Below, piece by piece: positions 8,126 to 17,747 of a DNA stretch of 64,000 nucleotides (position 1 is its first letter; every line of letters starts with the position of its first letter). Origin of the DNA: Colwellia_A sp047621305. GTDB taxonomy: Bacteria > Pseudomonadota > Gammaproteobacteria > Enterobacterales > Alteromonadaceae. The notes beneath the pieces were generated by a model that made no database searches, was not told the origin of the DNA, and saw only the letters and a list, made by a program, of their open reading frames with translations. The stretch spans positions 1-64,000 of the forward strand of contig JBLHNB010000014.1 of NCBI GenBank assembly GCA_047621305.1, read 5' to 3'. Both the position numbers and the translations under genes were made by a program.

Positions 8126-9093
8126 AACAATTTCTATGGTTTATAAGTAGTATTGCCTTGGTGCTTATTGTTGTATCGGTAAATAGTGCGCTTTATACGG
8201 TCAATGAAGTAGAACAAGTGATTATTACCCAGTTTGGTAAACCTGTTGGCAAGCCGGTTATTGACGCGGGTATTAAACTAAAGCTCCCTTTCATTCAGCA
8301 GGTTAACTCTATCGAAAAGCGCGTCTTGGAATGGGAAGGAACGCCATCAGATATGCCTACTAAAGATAAACTGTATATCTCTGTCAGTTTGTTTGCCCGT
8401 TGGCAGGTTATCGACCCTTTACAATACTTTTTACGCTTGGGTGATGAACGCAGTGCGCAATCCAGGCTAGATGATATTTTGGGTAGCGAAACCCGAAATG
8501 CCGTCGCCAAACATGAATTAATCGAGATTATTCGCACCTCTAAAGACCGTCAGCCATTGAGAGATTCATTACTTACCGATGCTGAAAAAGCGCAAGATAT
8601 TGGCAGTTTAGTACCGATACATAAAGGTCGATTATTGGTTGAGCAAGATATCTATAATGCGGCGGCCGAAAAGGTCAAAGTGTTTGGTATTGAATTGCTC
8701 GATATTCGTTTTAAACGCATTAATTATAATGAAAGTGTTCGCCCTAAAATTTATGAACGCATGATCAGTGAACGTCTGCAAATAGCGGAACGCTTTCTAT
8801 CTGAAGGTAAAGGTGAAGCGGCGCGGATTCATGGTAATCGTGAACGAGACTTAAACAAAATCCAGTCAGAAGCTTACCGCAAAGTAGAAGAAATTCGCGG
8901 ACTAGCCGACGCCAAAGCGACAAAAATTTATGCCGATGCTTACAATCAAAATGCACAATCTGTCGCGTTTTATGCCTTTACCCGTTCACTGCAAACGTAT
9001 GAAGTTGCTATTAGTGAAAATACGACGTTGCTGCTATCAACCGATAGCGAATTGTTTCAGTACTTGCAGCATACTCAAGTGAATAAACAGTAA
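8122..9093 (+). CDS. hflC: HflC-like SPFH/prohibitin membrane protein
   Basis: 323 residues with an N-terminal signal-anchor helix (FLWFISSIALVLIVVSVNS) and the HflC pattern: YTVNEVEQVIITQFGKPVG, AGIKLKLPFIQQVNSIEKR, DKLYISVSLFARWQVIDPL, then GIELLDIRFKRINYNESV, a segment conserved in HflC, and the Ala/Glu-rich coiled coil. It is the expected partner of the upstream HflK in an inner-membrane complex with its bulk in the periplasm. The start overlaps the hflK stop. A 58-bp gap then leads to acnA on the same strand. Confidence 0.88.
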   Translation: MKQFLWFISSIALVLIVVSVNSALYTVNEVEQVIITQFGKPVGKPVIDAGIKLKLPFIQQVNSIEKRVLEWEGTPSDMPTKDKLYISVSLFARWQVIDPLQYFLRLGDERSAQSRLDDILGSETRNAVAKHELIEIIRTSKDRQPLRDSLLTDAEKAQDIGSLVPIHKGRLLVEQDIYNAAAEKVKVFGIELLDIRFKRINYNESVRPKIYERMISERLQIAERFLSEGKGEAARIHGNRERDLNKIQSEAYRKVEEIRGLADAKATKIYADAYNQNAQSVAFYAFTRSLQTYEVAISENTTLLLSTDSELFQYLQHTQVNKQ

Positions 9094-9151
9094 ATTAAAG
9101 CTCGCGTTAATAACTTTTTAACAGCGAAAATCATCACAAAAAGGATATTCA

Positions 9152-11983
9152 ATGATTCCATTAAGCAAAGAAGCATGGCAAAAAAAATATCTCACTTCTA
9201 TCACAGAATGCTTGCCTGAAAGCCTAGCGTTTCCTGAAAATTTTGAGCCTACGAATTATGTGACTAAGAGTAAGGGTGAATACTGGTCTTTAGTAAAACT
9301 CGCCAAAGATTTCGACTTTACATTAGATGAGCAGCCTTTTGTTATCAAACTATTTTTAGAGAATGTCATGCGACATGTTGTTAAAGCAGCTGCTGAAAAT
9401 GACGATATTGTTGCTACGATCAATAACCTGACACGAAAAGAAACAAAAGCTGGCTTTGAGTTTTCATACTTTCCTTCACGTGTGCTCATGCAAGACTATA
9501 CTGGAGTGCCCGCATTAGCTGATCTTGCTGCAATGCGCGAAGCTATTCTCAGCAAAGGCGGTGACGCTAACAAGATTAACCCTGTTTGTCCGGTTGATTT
9601 AGTGATCGACCATTCGGTTATTGCCGAACAGGCAGGTAATGCGAAGGCATTGCTTTATAATCGACAACGTGAAATGGCAATCAACCAAGAGCGTTATCAG
9701 TTTTTAAAATGGGCACAAAAATCGTTTGATCATTTAACGGTTGTGCCGCCCGGACGTGGTATTTGCCATCAGGTTAACCTTGAATATTTGGCGCAAGTAG
9801 TTCGCAAAGAAGCGGGTGTTTTGATACCTGATACATTAATTGGAACAGATAGTCATACCACTATGATTAACGGTTTAGGAGTACTTGGTTGGGGCGTAGG
9901 CGGTATTGAAGCCGAGGCGGTCATGCTTGGTCAACCATTAAGCATGAGCATGCCAATAGTCGTTGGTGTGCAACTAACGGGCAAACTTCCTGTTGGTACA
10001 ACGGCGACGGATCTCGTGTTAACCATCACGCAAAAACTCAGAAACTATGGTGTGGTGGGTAAATATGTTGAGTTTTATGGGGCAGGTGTATTGACGTTGA
10101 GCATTGCCGACCGGGCGACAATAGCGAATATGGCACCAGAATATGGTGCAACGTGCGGACTTTTTCCAATTGACGCTAAGGTCATTGATTATTTAACCCT
10201 GACTAATCGACCTGCTAAATTAGTTGCACAGGTTGAAGCTTATGCAAAAGCACAACATCTTTGGTTTGATAAAAATACCCATGCGCCGGTTTATGCCGAA
10301 AATATCAACATTGAGCTGAACCAAGTAGTACCTTGTGTCGCGGGGCCAAAACGTCCACAAGATCGTTTGCCCTTAAGCGCTATCAAACAAAAAACCTTAG
10401 AGGCTATATCGTTAGATTTACAACAGGTAGGAAACGTACATCCAACAGCATCTCAAACCAAACCATCACAATCAACAGCACCACAAACATTTATTGCCGG
10501 TGATATTGCTATTGCGGCGATCACCTCGTGTACTAATACCTCTAACCCAAATGTTATGTTACAAGCGGGATTATTGGCTAAGGCTGCAATTGAACGTGGG
10601 TTGACCGTAAAACCTTATGTGAAAACCTCATTTGCACCGGGTTCGCAAGTTGTTGCTCGTTATCTCGATGATTGTGGCTTACAACCGTTTTTAGATAAGT
10701 TGGGCTTTCATCGTATTGGTTTTGGTTGTACCACTTGTATTGGTAACTCGGGTCCCTTAAATACCGATATAGAAGCAATCATTAGTGAAAACAACCTAAG
10801 TGCTAGCGCGGTTTTATCGGGTAATCGAAACTTTGAAGGGCGCATTCATCCTGCCGTTAAACTTAATTGGCTTGCTTCTCCACCGCTTGTTGTGGCATTT
10901 TCCTTAGCAGGGCATACCAGGATTAACCTTGATGAAGAGCCTCTAGGTACTGACCAAAACGGTAAAGACGTCTATTTACGTGATATATGGCCAAGTGACG
11001 CGTTAGTGAATCAGGCGTTATCGTCGATTACTCAACAGAGTTACGCGCTATCTTATAAAAACATGTTAAAGGGTGATGATGCTTGGGAAAACTTACCGAC
11101 AAGCAATACGGTTTGCTACCCGTGGAATAGCGCTTCTACTTATATTGTAAAACCGCCATTTTTTGATTTATTATTGCAATCTGAGCATGATAAAAACACT
11201 AAGCATGTCAAAAGTTCACGTTTATCACGTGAATCATTTGATATTAAAAAAGGCAGAATACTTGCAATATTGGGTGATTCGATCACCACAGATCATATCT
11301 CCCCCGCAGGAAAAATTAGTCACGATAGTCCATCAGGAAAATACCTCATTGAAAAAGGCGTATTACCCGCGCAATTTAATAGTTACGGATCGCGGCGCGG
11401 CAATCATGAAGTGATGGTGCGCGGTACGTTCGCTAATAATCGTTTACATAATAAAATCGTTGCACCTTTCGAAGGGGGGATAACCAAGATATTTGGTGAT
11501 CCACAGTTACAATCTGAATCAACGCTTTCTATTTTTGAAGCGAGTCAATCTTACCAAAGGACTAACACCCCTTTAGTTGTTTTTGCCGGTAAAGAGTATG
11601 GCACGGGATCTAGTCGAGATTGGGCTGCTAAAGGTTGCCAATTACTTGGGGTTAAAGCGGTTATTGCGCAATCTTTTGAACGTATTCATCGCAGTAATTT
11701 GGTCGGCATGGGCATAATGCCGTTGCAATTACCCCAGTCAACATCCATTGCAGATTTAATGTTATGCGGTGATGAAAAAATAGATGTCGTGTCTGCCGTT
11801 GAAAGCATCGATAAAAAATTGTTACCACAACAGACCTTTCAACTTGTTATTCATAAAAACGCCGATAATTATCCAACCGAACCCTTAATAATACCTGTCG
11901 TCCTATGTATCAATAATAGCCTTGAGTTGAAACATTTCATCGCAGGTGGTCTTTTACCTTATGTTGCAGGTGAATTTTTATGA
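9152..11983 (+). CDS. acnA: Aconitate hydratase A (citrate/isocitrate isomerase)
   Basis: 943 residues, slightly longer than the usual 890-900 of the IRP/AcnA type. It interconverts citrate and isocitrate in the TCA cycle using a [4Fe-4S] cluster. The cluster ligands are visible: Cys460 in ITSCTNTSNP, and Cys526 and Cys529 in GFGCTTCIGNSG. Other conserved blocks are VVPPGRGICHQVNLE, GTDSHTTMINGLGVLGWGVGG, GDSITTDHISPAG and GKEYGTGSSRDWAAKG (swivel-domain active site). The extra length lies partly in a low-complexity Thr/Ser/Gln linker at about 430-450 before the third domain. The ribosome site AAAAGGA precedes ATG. The stop overlaps the fumC start. Confidence 0.95.
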   Translation: MIPLSKEAWQKKYLTSITECLPESLAFPENFEPTNYVTKSKGEYWSLVKLAKDFDFTLDEQPFVIKLFLENVMRHVVKAAAENDDIVATINNLTRKETKAGFEFSYFPSRVLMQDYTGVPALADLAAMREAILSKGGDANKINPVCPVDLVIDHSVIAEQAGNAKALLYNRQREMAINQERYQFLKWAQKSFDHLTVVPPGRGICHQVNLEYLAQVVRKEAGVLIPDTLIGTDSHTTMINGLGVLGWGVGGIEAEAVMLGQPLSMSMPIVVGVQLTGKLPVGTTATDLVLTITQKLRNYGVVGKYVEFYGAGVLTLSIADRATIANMAPEYGATCGLFPIDAKVIDYLTLTNRPAKLVAQVEAYAKAQHLWFDKNTHAPVYAENINIELNQVVPCVAGPKRPQDRLPLSAIKQKTLEAISLDLQQVGNVHPTASQTKPSQSTAPQTFIAGDIAIAAITSCTNTSNPNVMLQAGLLAKAAIERGLTVKPYVKTSFAPGSQVVARYLDDCGLQPFLDKLGFHRIGFGCTTCIGNSGPLNTDIEAIISENNLSASAVLSGNRNFEGRIHPAVKLNWLASPPLVVAFSLAGHTRINLDEEPLGTDQNGKDVYLRDIWPSDALVNQALSSITQQSYALSYKNMLKGDDAWENLPTSNTVCYPWNSASTYIVKPPFFDLLLQSEHDKNTKHVKSSRLSRESFDIKKGRILAILGDSITTDHISPAGKISHDSPSGKYLIEKGVLPAQFNSYGSRRGNHEVMVRGTFANNRLHNKIVAPFEGGITKIFGDPQLQSESTLSIFEASQSYQRTNTPLVVFAGKEYGTGSSRDWAAKGCQLLGVKAVIAQSFERIHRSNLVGMGIMPLQLPQSTSIADLMLCGDEKIDVVSAVESIDKKLLPQQTFQLVIHKNADNYPTEPLIIPVVLCINNSLELKHFIAGGLLPYVAGEFL

Positions 11984-13386
11984 AAAAGCAAAAAGTCGGT
12001 GGTTCACCACCCCAAAATAAACTGTTGGAAGATCATTCTGAACAATTATGGGGAAGACAAACACAATTATCTTTGCACTATTTTGACATTGGTAAGCAAT
12101 GTTTTTCGTCAGCATTTATTCACTGTCTTATTCAAATAAAACGCGCATGTGCTGAGGTTAATGCTGAAAATGATTTATTAAGTAAAACCAAGTCACAGGC
12201 TATTTTAACCGCTTGTGATGAACTGTTGATGAATGATTATTCAGCACAATTTCCGCTGCGTATTTGGCAAACAGGCTCTGGTACACAAACCAATATGAAC
12301 GTAAACGAGGTCATTTGCACACTTGCTAATAACGCTATAAATAAACAGCATAATCCTGCTAGCGAGCAAATACATGCGAATGATCATGTTAATATGTCAC
12401 AGTCCACTAATGATGTATTTCCCAGCGCAATGCACATGGTTGTCGCTACCCTGACACACAATACATTACTTAAATCATTAACTTATCTACACGATGAAAT
12501 AGCGCAAAAACAACAGCAATTCAATGCTTTTATTACCGTAGGTAGAACTCACCTTATGGATGCATTACCTTTGCCTGTTAGTGCTGTTTTTTCAGGTTAT
12601 TGTGCACAATTAAAGCAAGCAGAAGCCGCTATTGATGAAAGTTTGACTGGCGTGTATCAACTGGCTATTGGCGGTACGGCTGTAGGAGGAGGAGACAACG
12701 CACCACTCGATTTCGGTCCACAAGTCGCGCTAAAAATCGCCAATAAAACACAGCTAGCCTTTAAAGCTAGAGACAATACTTATGCAGCAATTTCCGGTGA
12801 AGATGCACTATTACGCTACAGTAGTGCCTTAAAGCAACTCAGTACTGTGCTGTTTAAAATAGCCAATGATTTTAGACTGCTCGGCAGTGGCCCGCGCTGT
12901 GGTTTCAATGAATGGTTATTACCCAGTAATGAGCCCGGCAGTTCGATTATGCCTGGTAAAGTAAATCCTACTCAATGTGAAGCACTAAGCATGGTTTGCT
13001 TACAAGTGTTGGGGTATGAATTAACCATTTCACTTGCCGCAGCCAACGGCCAACTTCAACTGAATGCTTATCGTCCGGTTATCATTCACAATGTGATGGA
13101 AAGTATCGAATTACTAACTGACGTGATGACCTCATTTGCAAAAAACTGTGTTAAAGGCCTTAGCCTAAATCATGCACAAGTTGACGCTAACATGAAGAAA
13201 AACCTATCAGTGATCACCTTATTAGCACCAAAACTAGGTTATGAAAAGTCTGCACAAATTGTGAATATTGCAAACAGCAAAAATATATCATTGGCAGAAG
13301 CTGCCGAAGCACTCGATTTATTCACAGTGACTGAGTTTGAAGCGCTTTTACAACAAACATCTCATCACAAAGCACACAATGATTAA
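11980..13386 (+). CDS. fumC: Class II fumarate hydratase
   Basis: 468 residues of the aspartase/fumarase superfamily, converting fumarate to malate without an iron-sulfur cluster. Visible motifs: GSGTQTNMNVNEVI, HVNMSQSTNDVFPSAMH, VGRTHLMDALPL, and the family signature GSSIMPGKVNPTQCE. Its start overlaps the acnA stop (ATGA), so the two TCA enzymes are translationally coupled. FumC is the oxygen-stable fumarase, often induced with superoxide or iron stress, which fits the neighbouring sodB remnant. The C-terminus is of the usual length. Confidence 0.94.
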   Translation: MKKQKVGGSPPQNKLLEDHSEQLWGRQTQLSLHYFDIGKQCFSSAFIHCLIQIKRACAEVNAENDLLSKTKSQAILTACDELLMNDYSAQFPLRIWQTGSGTQTNMNVNEVICTLANNAINKQHNPASEQIHANDHVNMSQSTNDVFPSAMHMVVATLTHNTLLKSLTYLHDEIAQKQQQFNAFITVGRTHLMDALPLPVSAVFSGYCAQLKQAEAAIDESLTGVYQLAIGGTAVGGGDNAPLDFGPQVALKIANKTQLAFKARDNTYAAISGEDALLRYSSALKQLSTVLFKIANDFRLLGSGPRCGFNEWLLPSNEPGSSIMPGKVNPTQCEALSMVCLQVLGYELTISLAAANGQLQLNAYRPVIIHNVMESIELLTDVMTSFAKNCVKGLSLNHAQVDANMKKNLSVITLLAPKLGYEKSAQIVNIANSKNISLAEAAEALDLFTVTEFEALLQQTSHHKAHND

Positions 13387-13533
13387 GCCTATTGATAAAT
13401 TTTCATCCAGATTAAATGTCATTACGGTTAAATACCATGTAATCGCAGCGCATAGTTAACCGTTATGCATATTCACGTTAGATTTTTATTAGGCTCATCA
13501 TTTAATAACACTGATTAAGAAGGGGTTAAACAT

Positions 13534-14883
13534 ATTAAATCACCTAAAGATAATAAGAACCCATTGCAACGAGGTCTTGAAAAGATCCATGTGCCTTTTT
13601 CAAATTTTATTCGCGCACAGACAACCTCCAGTGTATTTCTATTAATCGCCACAATTACCGCTCTATGGTGGGCAAATTCAGCTTATTCGCTGTTTTATCA
13701 AGATTTGGTAAATACACCTATAGGTTTTTTCATCGGTGACTTTGAGCTGCGAGCATCTTTCAAACACATTATTAATGATGGTTTAATGGTGATTTTTTTC
13801 CTCTTGCTGGGTCTTGAGATAAAACGAGAAGTGTTGGCTGGTGAGCTTGCAAGCCCTAAAAACCGGCGCATGTTAATTTTATGCGCTGTCGGAGGTATGG
13901 TTATACCTGCGGTAATTTATTCTTTATTCAATTGGTCACTGGATTCACAAAATGGATGGGCCATCCCGATGGCAACCGATACCGCATTTGCGTTGGGTGT
14001 GCTTACTCTTGTTAGAAAACATATTCCCATTAACTTGTTAGCCTTTATCGTTGGTCTTGCCATTGTCGATGATGTTGGTGCGATATTGGTTATCGCTGTA
14101 TTTTATACTCAAGAAATATCGATAGTTTATCTATCGGCTACAATCGTGTTTATTGCGATGTTGATATTGGCTAACTATGCAGGTGTTCGTCAGCCATTAT
14201 TTTATATCGTTGCTGGTATTGTTACTTGGTGGGTTATGCTTCAGTCAGGTATTCATGCAACTGTGGCCGGTGTGGCTATCGCATTAACAGTGCCAGCTAG
14301 ACCAAAATTAGAAACGGTAAAATCACTTGGTAATGCAAAATCAATCATAAGTTCAATGCAAAAAAACACCGAAGATATAGATGTTCTGGCAAGTAAGGTT
14401 GACCATGAAAAAGTGTTAGAAATAAGTGAATTATCAGAACACGCTAGTACGCCGTTGCGTCGTTGGGAAGATACCCTCGATTTGCCCGTGGCAATATTTA
14501 TCTTGCCACTATTTGCGTTAGCTAATGCAGGCGTTGTATTTAGTGCAACCTCTTTTATAAATAGCCTGACACAACCCATTGGGCTGGGCATTATTTCGGG
14601 GTTAGTGTTTGGTAAATGTATTGGTATCTCTGGTGCATGTTGGTTGGGTCTGCGTTATAACATCGGGCGCTTACCTAAAAACATAAAATTACAACATATT
14701 ATAGGGGCATCGTTAATAGCAGGAATAGGCTTCACTATGTCGACTTTCATTGCTGCTCTGGGGTTTGATGCACAACCCGAACATCTACATAACGCAAAAA
14801 CATCTATTCTAGTTGCATCAGGTTTATCAGCATTATTAGGGGTATTGTATTTTCGAATTACCGCTATAAAGGAGATAACATGA
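13534..14883 (+). CDS. nhaA: Na+/H+ antiporter NhaA, probable AUU start
   Basis: About 449 residues with around 12 membrane segments. NhaA motifs include FFLLLGLEIKREVLAGELAS, AIPMATDTAFALGVLTL, GLAIVDDVGAILVIA (the paired Asp of the Na+ site) and LASGIGFTMS-like SLIAGIGFTMSTFIA. It exports Na+ for 2 H+ at the inner membrane. The first standard start is TTG at 13564, but it has no ribosome site. An in-frame ATT at 13534 lies eight bases after AAGGGG and gives IKSPKDNKNPLQRGLEK, a better match to the family N-terminus, so I place the start there. A hydrophilic insert with Asp/Lys/Glu at about 270-300 lies before the last helices. The stop overlaps the next gene (ATGA). Confidence 0.85.
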   Translation: MKSPKDNKNPLQRGLEKIHVPFSNFIRAQTTSSVFLLIATITALWWANSAYSLFYQDLVNTPIGFFIGDFELRASFKHIINDGLMVIFFLLLGLEIKREVLAGELASPKNRRMLILCAVGGMVIPAVIYSLFNWSLDSQNGWAIPMATDTAFALGVLTLVRKHIPINLLAFIVGLAIVDDVGAILVIAVFYTQEISIVYLSATIVFIAMLILANYAGVRQPLFYIVAGIVTWWVMLQSGIHATVAGVAIALTVPARPKLETVKSLGNAKSIISSMQKNTEDIDVLASKVDHEKVLEISELSEHASTPLRRWEDTLDLPVAIFILPLFALANAGVVFSATSFINSLTQPIGLGIISGLVFGKCIGISGACWLGLRYNIGRLPKNIKLQHIIGASLIAGIGFTMSTFIAALGFDAQPEHLHNAKTSILVASGLSALLGVLYFRITAIKEIT

Positions 14884-17276
14884 ATTATGATCCGGTTTGT
14901 GGAATGAAAATTTCTAGTGGTACTGCAAGAGAAGCTGAAAAGTCAGTCGAATGGCAAGGAACAATTTTCTATTTTTGTAGTTCGTCTTGTGTTGATAAAT
15001 TCAATGCTGATCCTGAACATTATGTGCATTCTGGTGAGAACGATTGCCATTCACAGGCGTGCGGTACAGCCAAAACACATAAAGAGACTAATCCCGCAAG
15101 CAATCATAAAAGTAGCGACGCTAAAAATAGCGATAAAAATGCTGTTTTTACCTGTCCAATGCATCCTGAAATCCGCCAAAACACACCTGGTTTGTGCCCA
15201 AAATGTGGCATGGCACTAGAAACGACAAACTCTGGCGACAATGATGACACTAATAATAAAAACAATGAACTCAAGGATATGACGCGGCGCTTCTGGTGGA
15301 GTTTGAGTTTGAGTTTACCTTTGCTCATCATCACGATGGGAGATCTTATTCCAGGGGTAAATGTGGGTAACTGGATGGGCGAGAGTGCTTTTAACTGGCT
15401 ACAGGCAATTTTAGCAACACCCGTGGTACTGTGGGGCGGGTGGCCGTTTTTTGTTCGCGCCGTTGAGTCATTCAAAAGTTGGCAGCTCAATATGTTCAGC
15501 CTAATTGGGCTAGGTACTGCTACCGCTTTTGTTTTCAGTTTGTTTGCTTTATTATTTTCTTCACAACTGCCTGAAGCCTTTAAAATAGCAGGTAGAGCAC
15601 CACTTTACTTTGAAGCGGCGGCAGTGATTATTACTTTAGTATTAATGGGGCAGGTACTTGAGCTTCGTGCTCGTTCGAAAACTAACAGTGCCATAAAGTC
15701 TTTGTTGCAACTGGCTCCCGATGAGGCTTTGCGCGTTAACTCAGATGGCAACGAAGAACAAGTCGCGCTTGATGAAGTTCAAGTCGGTGACCCATTGCGG
15801 GTTAAACCGGGCGGTAAGATCCCAGTAGATGGTGAAATTATCGAAGGCCATTCTCATGTTGATGAATCCATGATCACTGGCGAACCTGCACCAGTAAGTA
15901 AAAAAACAGCGAGTAAAGTAACAGCAGGAACGCTAAATACCACAGGAACATTCCTCCTTAGGGCCGAAAAAGTGGGTAATGATACCTTGCTTGCAAGAAT
16001 GATTGAGTTAGTGAATGATGCTGGACGTTCGCGAGCACCCATTCAAAAACTTGCAGATAAAGTATCTCGTTGGTTTGTACCTTTTGTTATCTTGGTTGCC
16101 ATCGCTGCCTTTACTGTTTGGGCAACGGTTGGACCAGCACCGGCATTAGCAAATGCTTTGGTGGTTGGCGTATCCGTGCTCATTATCGCTTGTCCCTGTG
16201 CTTTAGGGTTGGCAACGCCAATGTCGATTATGGTTGGCATTGGTAGAGGGGCACAAGAAGGCTTATTGATTAAAGATGCCGAAGCATTAGAACTAATGGA
16301 GAAAGTGGATACCTTGATTGTCGACAAAACCGGTACGCTGACAGAAGGGCGACCAACAGTGCAACAGATATTGGTAAGCGATGAAGCCAAAAAAGAAAAT
16401 TTTACGGAAAACGATGTATTGTTATTTGCAGCAAGTTTAGAAACGTCAAGTGAACACCCATTGGCGACGGCTATTGTTGCGCACGCAAAACAGGAGCATT
16501 TGGAGCTCAAACCGATCAGTGATTTTAAATCAATTACCGGACAGGGCGTCAGCGCGACAATCGACGATAAATCTATATTAATTGGTAATGACCGCTTAAT
16601 TGAAGCAAAAAAAATAGATCCTTCTTCCTTAAAATCGCAAGCAGAATCAATCAGAAAGGGTGGGGAAACGGTTATCTTCGTCGCTATCGATGGTTTGTTG
16701 GCAGGTATTATTGGTATCGGCGATGCTATCAAAAAAACCACCGCTCAAGCAATAGAACAACTCCATCAAGCTGGCTTGAAAATAGTGGTATTAACTGGCG
16801 ATAACGCGACCACAGCTAAGGTTGTTGCTAAAACTCTAGGCCTTGATGACGTGGAGGCGGATGCTACCCCAGAAGACAAACTTAATTATCTTAAAGAATT
16901 GCAAAAACAAGGACATATTGTCGTAATGGCAGGTGACGGAATTAATGACGCACCCGCACTTGCCAAGGCTGATGTTGGCATTGCAATGGGAACAGGTACC
17001 GATGTTGCCATGAACAGCGCAAGAATAGTGTTGGTTAAAGGCGATTTGCGTGGCATCACTAAAGCCCGTTTACTAAGTCAACACACCATGAGTAATATCC
17101 GCCAGAATTTATTTTTCGCCTTTATTTATAACTTTCTCGGTGTGTCAGTTGCTGCTGGTATTTTATATCCTTGGTTTGGTTTATTACTCAGCCCAATGAT
17201 AGCCAGTGCTGCAATGAGCCTTAGCTCAGTATCCGTCATCGTCAATGCCCTTAGGTTAAAAACTCAAACGCTTTAG
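14880..17276 (+). CDS. copA: Copper-type P1B ATPase with N-terminal YHS and heavy-metal-binding domains
   Basis: 798 residues. Residues 1-50 form a YHS domain (DPVCGMKI, FYFCSSSCVDKF). Residues 88-115 form a metal-binding zinc-ribbon-like motif (TCPMHPEIRQ, LCPKCGMALE). The classic GMxCxxC HMA domain is absent. The ATPase core has TGEPAPVSK, the CPC ion-path motif at about 438 (ACPCALGLATP), phosphorylation motif DKTGTLTEG near 482, SSEHPLA, and GDGINDAPALAKADVGIAMG. It should export Cu+ or a similar soft metal from the cytoplasm. The same YHS plus metal-binding arrangement is known from CopA/SilP-like pumps. The start overlaps nhaA with AAGGAG upstream. A minor symbol doubt remains, since silP-like naming is possible. 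Confidence 0.9.
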   Translation: MNYDPVCGMKISSGTAREAEKSVEWQGTIFYFCSSSCVDKFNADPEHYVHSGENDCHSQACGTAKTHKETNPASNHKSSDAKNSDKNAVFTCPMHPEIRQNTPGLCPKCGMALETTNSGDNDDTNNKNNELKDMTRRFWWSLSLSLPLLIITMGDLIPGVNVGNWMGESAFNWLQAILATPVVLWGGWPFFVRAVESFKSWQLNMFSLIGLGTATAFVFSLFALLFSSQLPEAFKIAGRAPLYFEAAAVIITLVLMGQVLELRARSKTNSAIKSLLQLAPDEALRVNSDGNEEQVALDEVQVGDPLRVKPGGKIPVDGEIIEGHSHVDESMITGEPAPVSKKTASKVTAGTLNTTGTFLLRAEKVGNDTLLARMIELVNDAGRSRAPIQKLADKVSRWFVPFVILVAIAAFTVWATVGPAPALANALVVGVSVLIIACPCALGLATPMSIMVGIGRGAQEGLLIKDAEALELMEKVDTLIVDKTGTLTEGRPTVQQILVSDEAKKENFTENDVLLFAASLETSSEHPLATAIVAHAKQEHLELKPISDFKSITGQGVSATIDDKSILIGNDRLIEAKKIDPSSLKSQAESIRKGGETVIFVAIDGLLAGIIGIGDAIKKTTAQAIEQLHQAGLKIVVLTGDNATTAKVVAKTLGLDDVEADATPEDKLNYLKELQKQGHIVVMAGDGINDAPALAKADVGIAMGTGTDVAMNSARIVLVKGDLRGITKARLLSQHTMSNIRQNLFFAFIYNFLGVSVAAGILYPWFGLLLSPMIASAAMSLSSVSVIVNALRLKTQTL

Positions 17277-17384
17277 CGTGCAATATCGTTGAGTATGATA
17301 TTCCCTAATCATTTTGGCTGTGGGTACGTTATCGAACAGAGTCTTAATGTTTCTCGCTTTATAATTATTTATGTGTATTTGAAT

Positions 17385-17694
17385 AGAGTGATAAAGAATA
17401 TGACTTGAGTATAGTTTTTTTGCGTTTGCGTTTGCATTTGCATTTGTATGGGTAGTAATACTTTAACCAAGACTAACGATACGTTTGCTAAATTCACTAG
17501 CTGGTATGGATTTTGTTGTGATGGCCATGCTTGCATTGTGATGTATCCGCAATCAGGATCCGTTTCATCTTCTGGTGCACCAATAATCCAAACTTCACAA
17601 TTTTATTTTTGAAATCAGGTTTCATCATCTCGGAGAATTCGATAAGTTGTATGGCTATTTCAACGTGAGGTGCAAAAATTAAGCGAATGCTGTG
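17385..17694 (-). pseudogene. Frameshifted remnant of an unrecognised gene
   Basis: On the minus strand two adjoining frames look coding. From 17694 one frame reads HSIRLIFAPHVEIAIQ, then LIEFSEMMKPDFKNK. From about 17610 the next frame reads CEVWIIGAPEDETDPDCG, then YITMQAWPSQQNPYQLVNLA. The switch falls at an A/T homopolymer (about 17605-17615). The second frame ends in a run that encodes alternating Gln-Met and Gln-Thr, due to a hexamer repeat. A TAG lies just before the first frame, and there is no start codon with a ribosome site. I do not recognise the family. It lies between copA and a toxin-antitoxin pair and is probably a decayed cargo gene of the island. Confidence 0.45.
17420..17447. 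repeat. Hexamer repeat (GTTTGC / ATTTGC)
   Basis: Four to five tandem copies of a six-base unit (TGCGTT, TGCGTT, TGCATT, TGCATT) lie within the decayed ORF. It is a short microsatellite of the kind that slips in replication. Confidence 0.7.
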
Positions 17695-17747
17695 CTAAAA
17701 TATTTTGGTTCAACTAACATGCTTTACCTTCTTCTCTATATGATTAA

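Noticed and set aside
16043..16741. Long antisense ORF (232 codons) in the copper ATPase gene
   Set aside because: It is a mirror of the conserved ATPase coding frame with Ser/Ala/Thr-rich sequence, a common artefact of codon bias.
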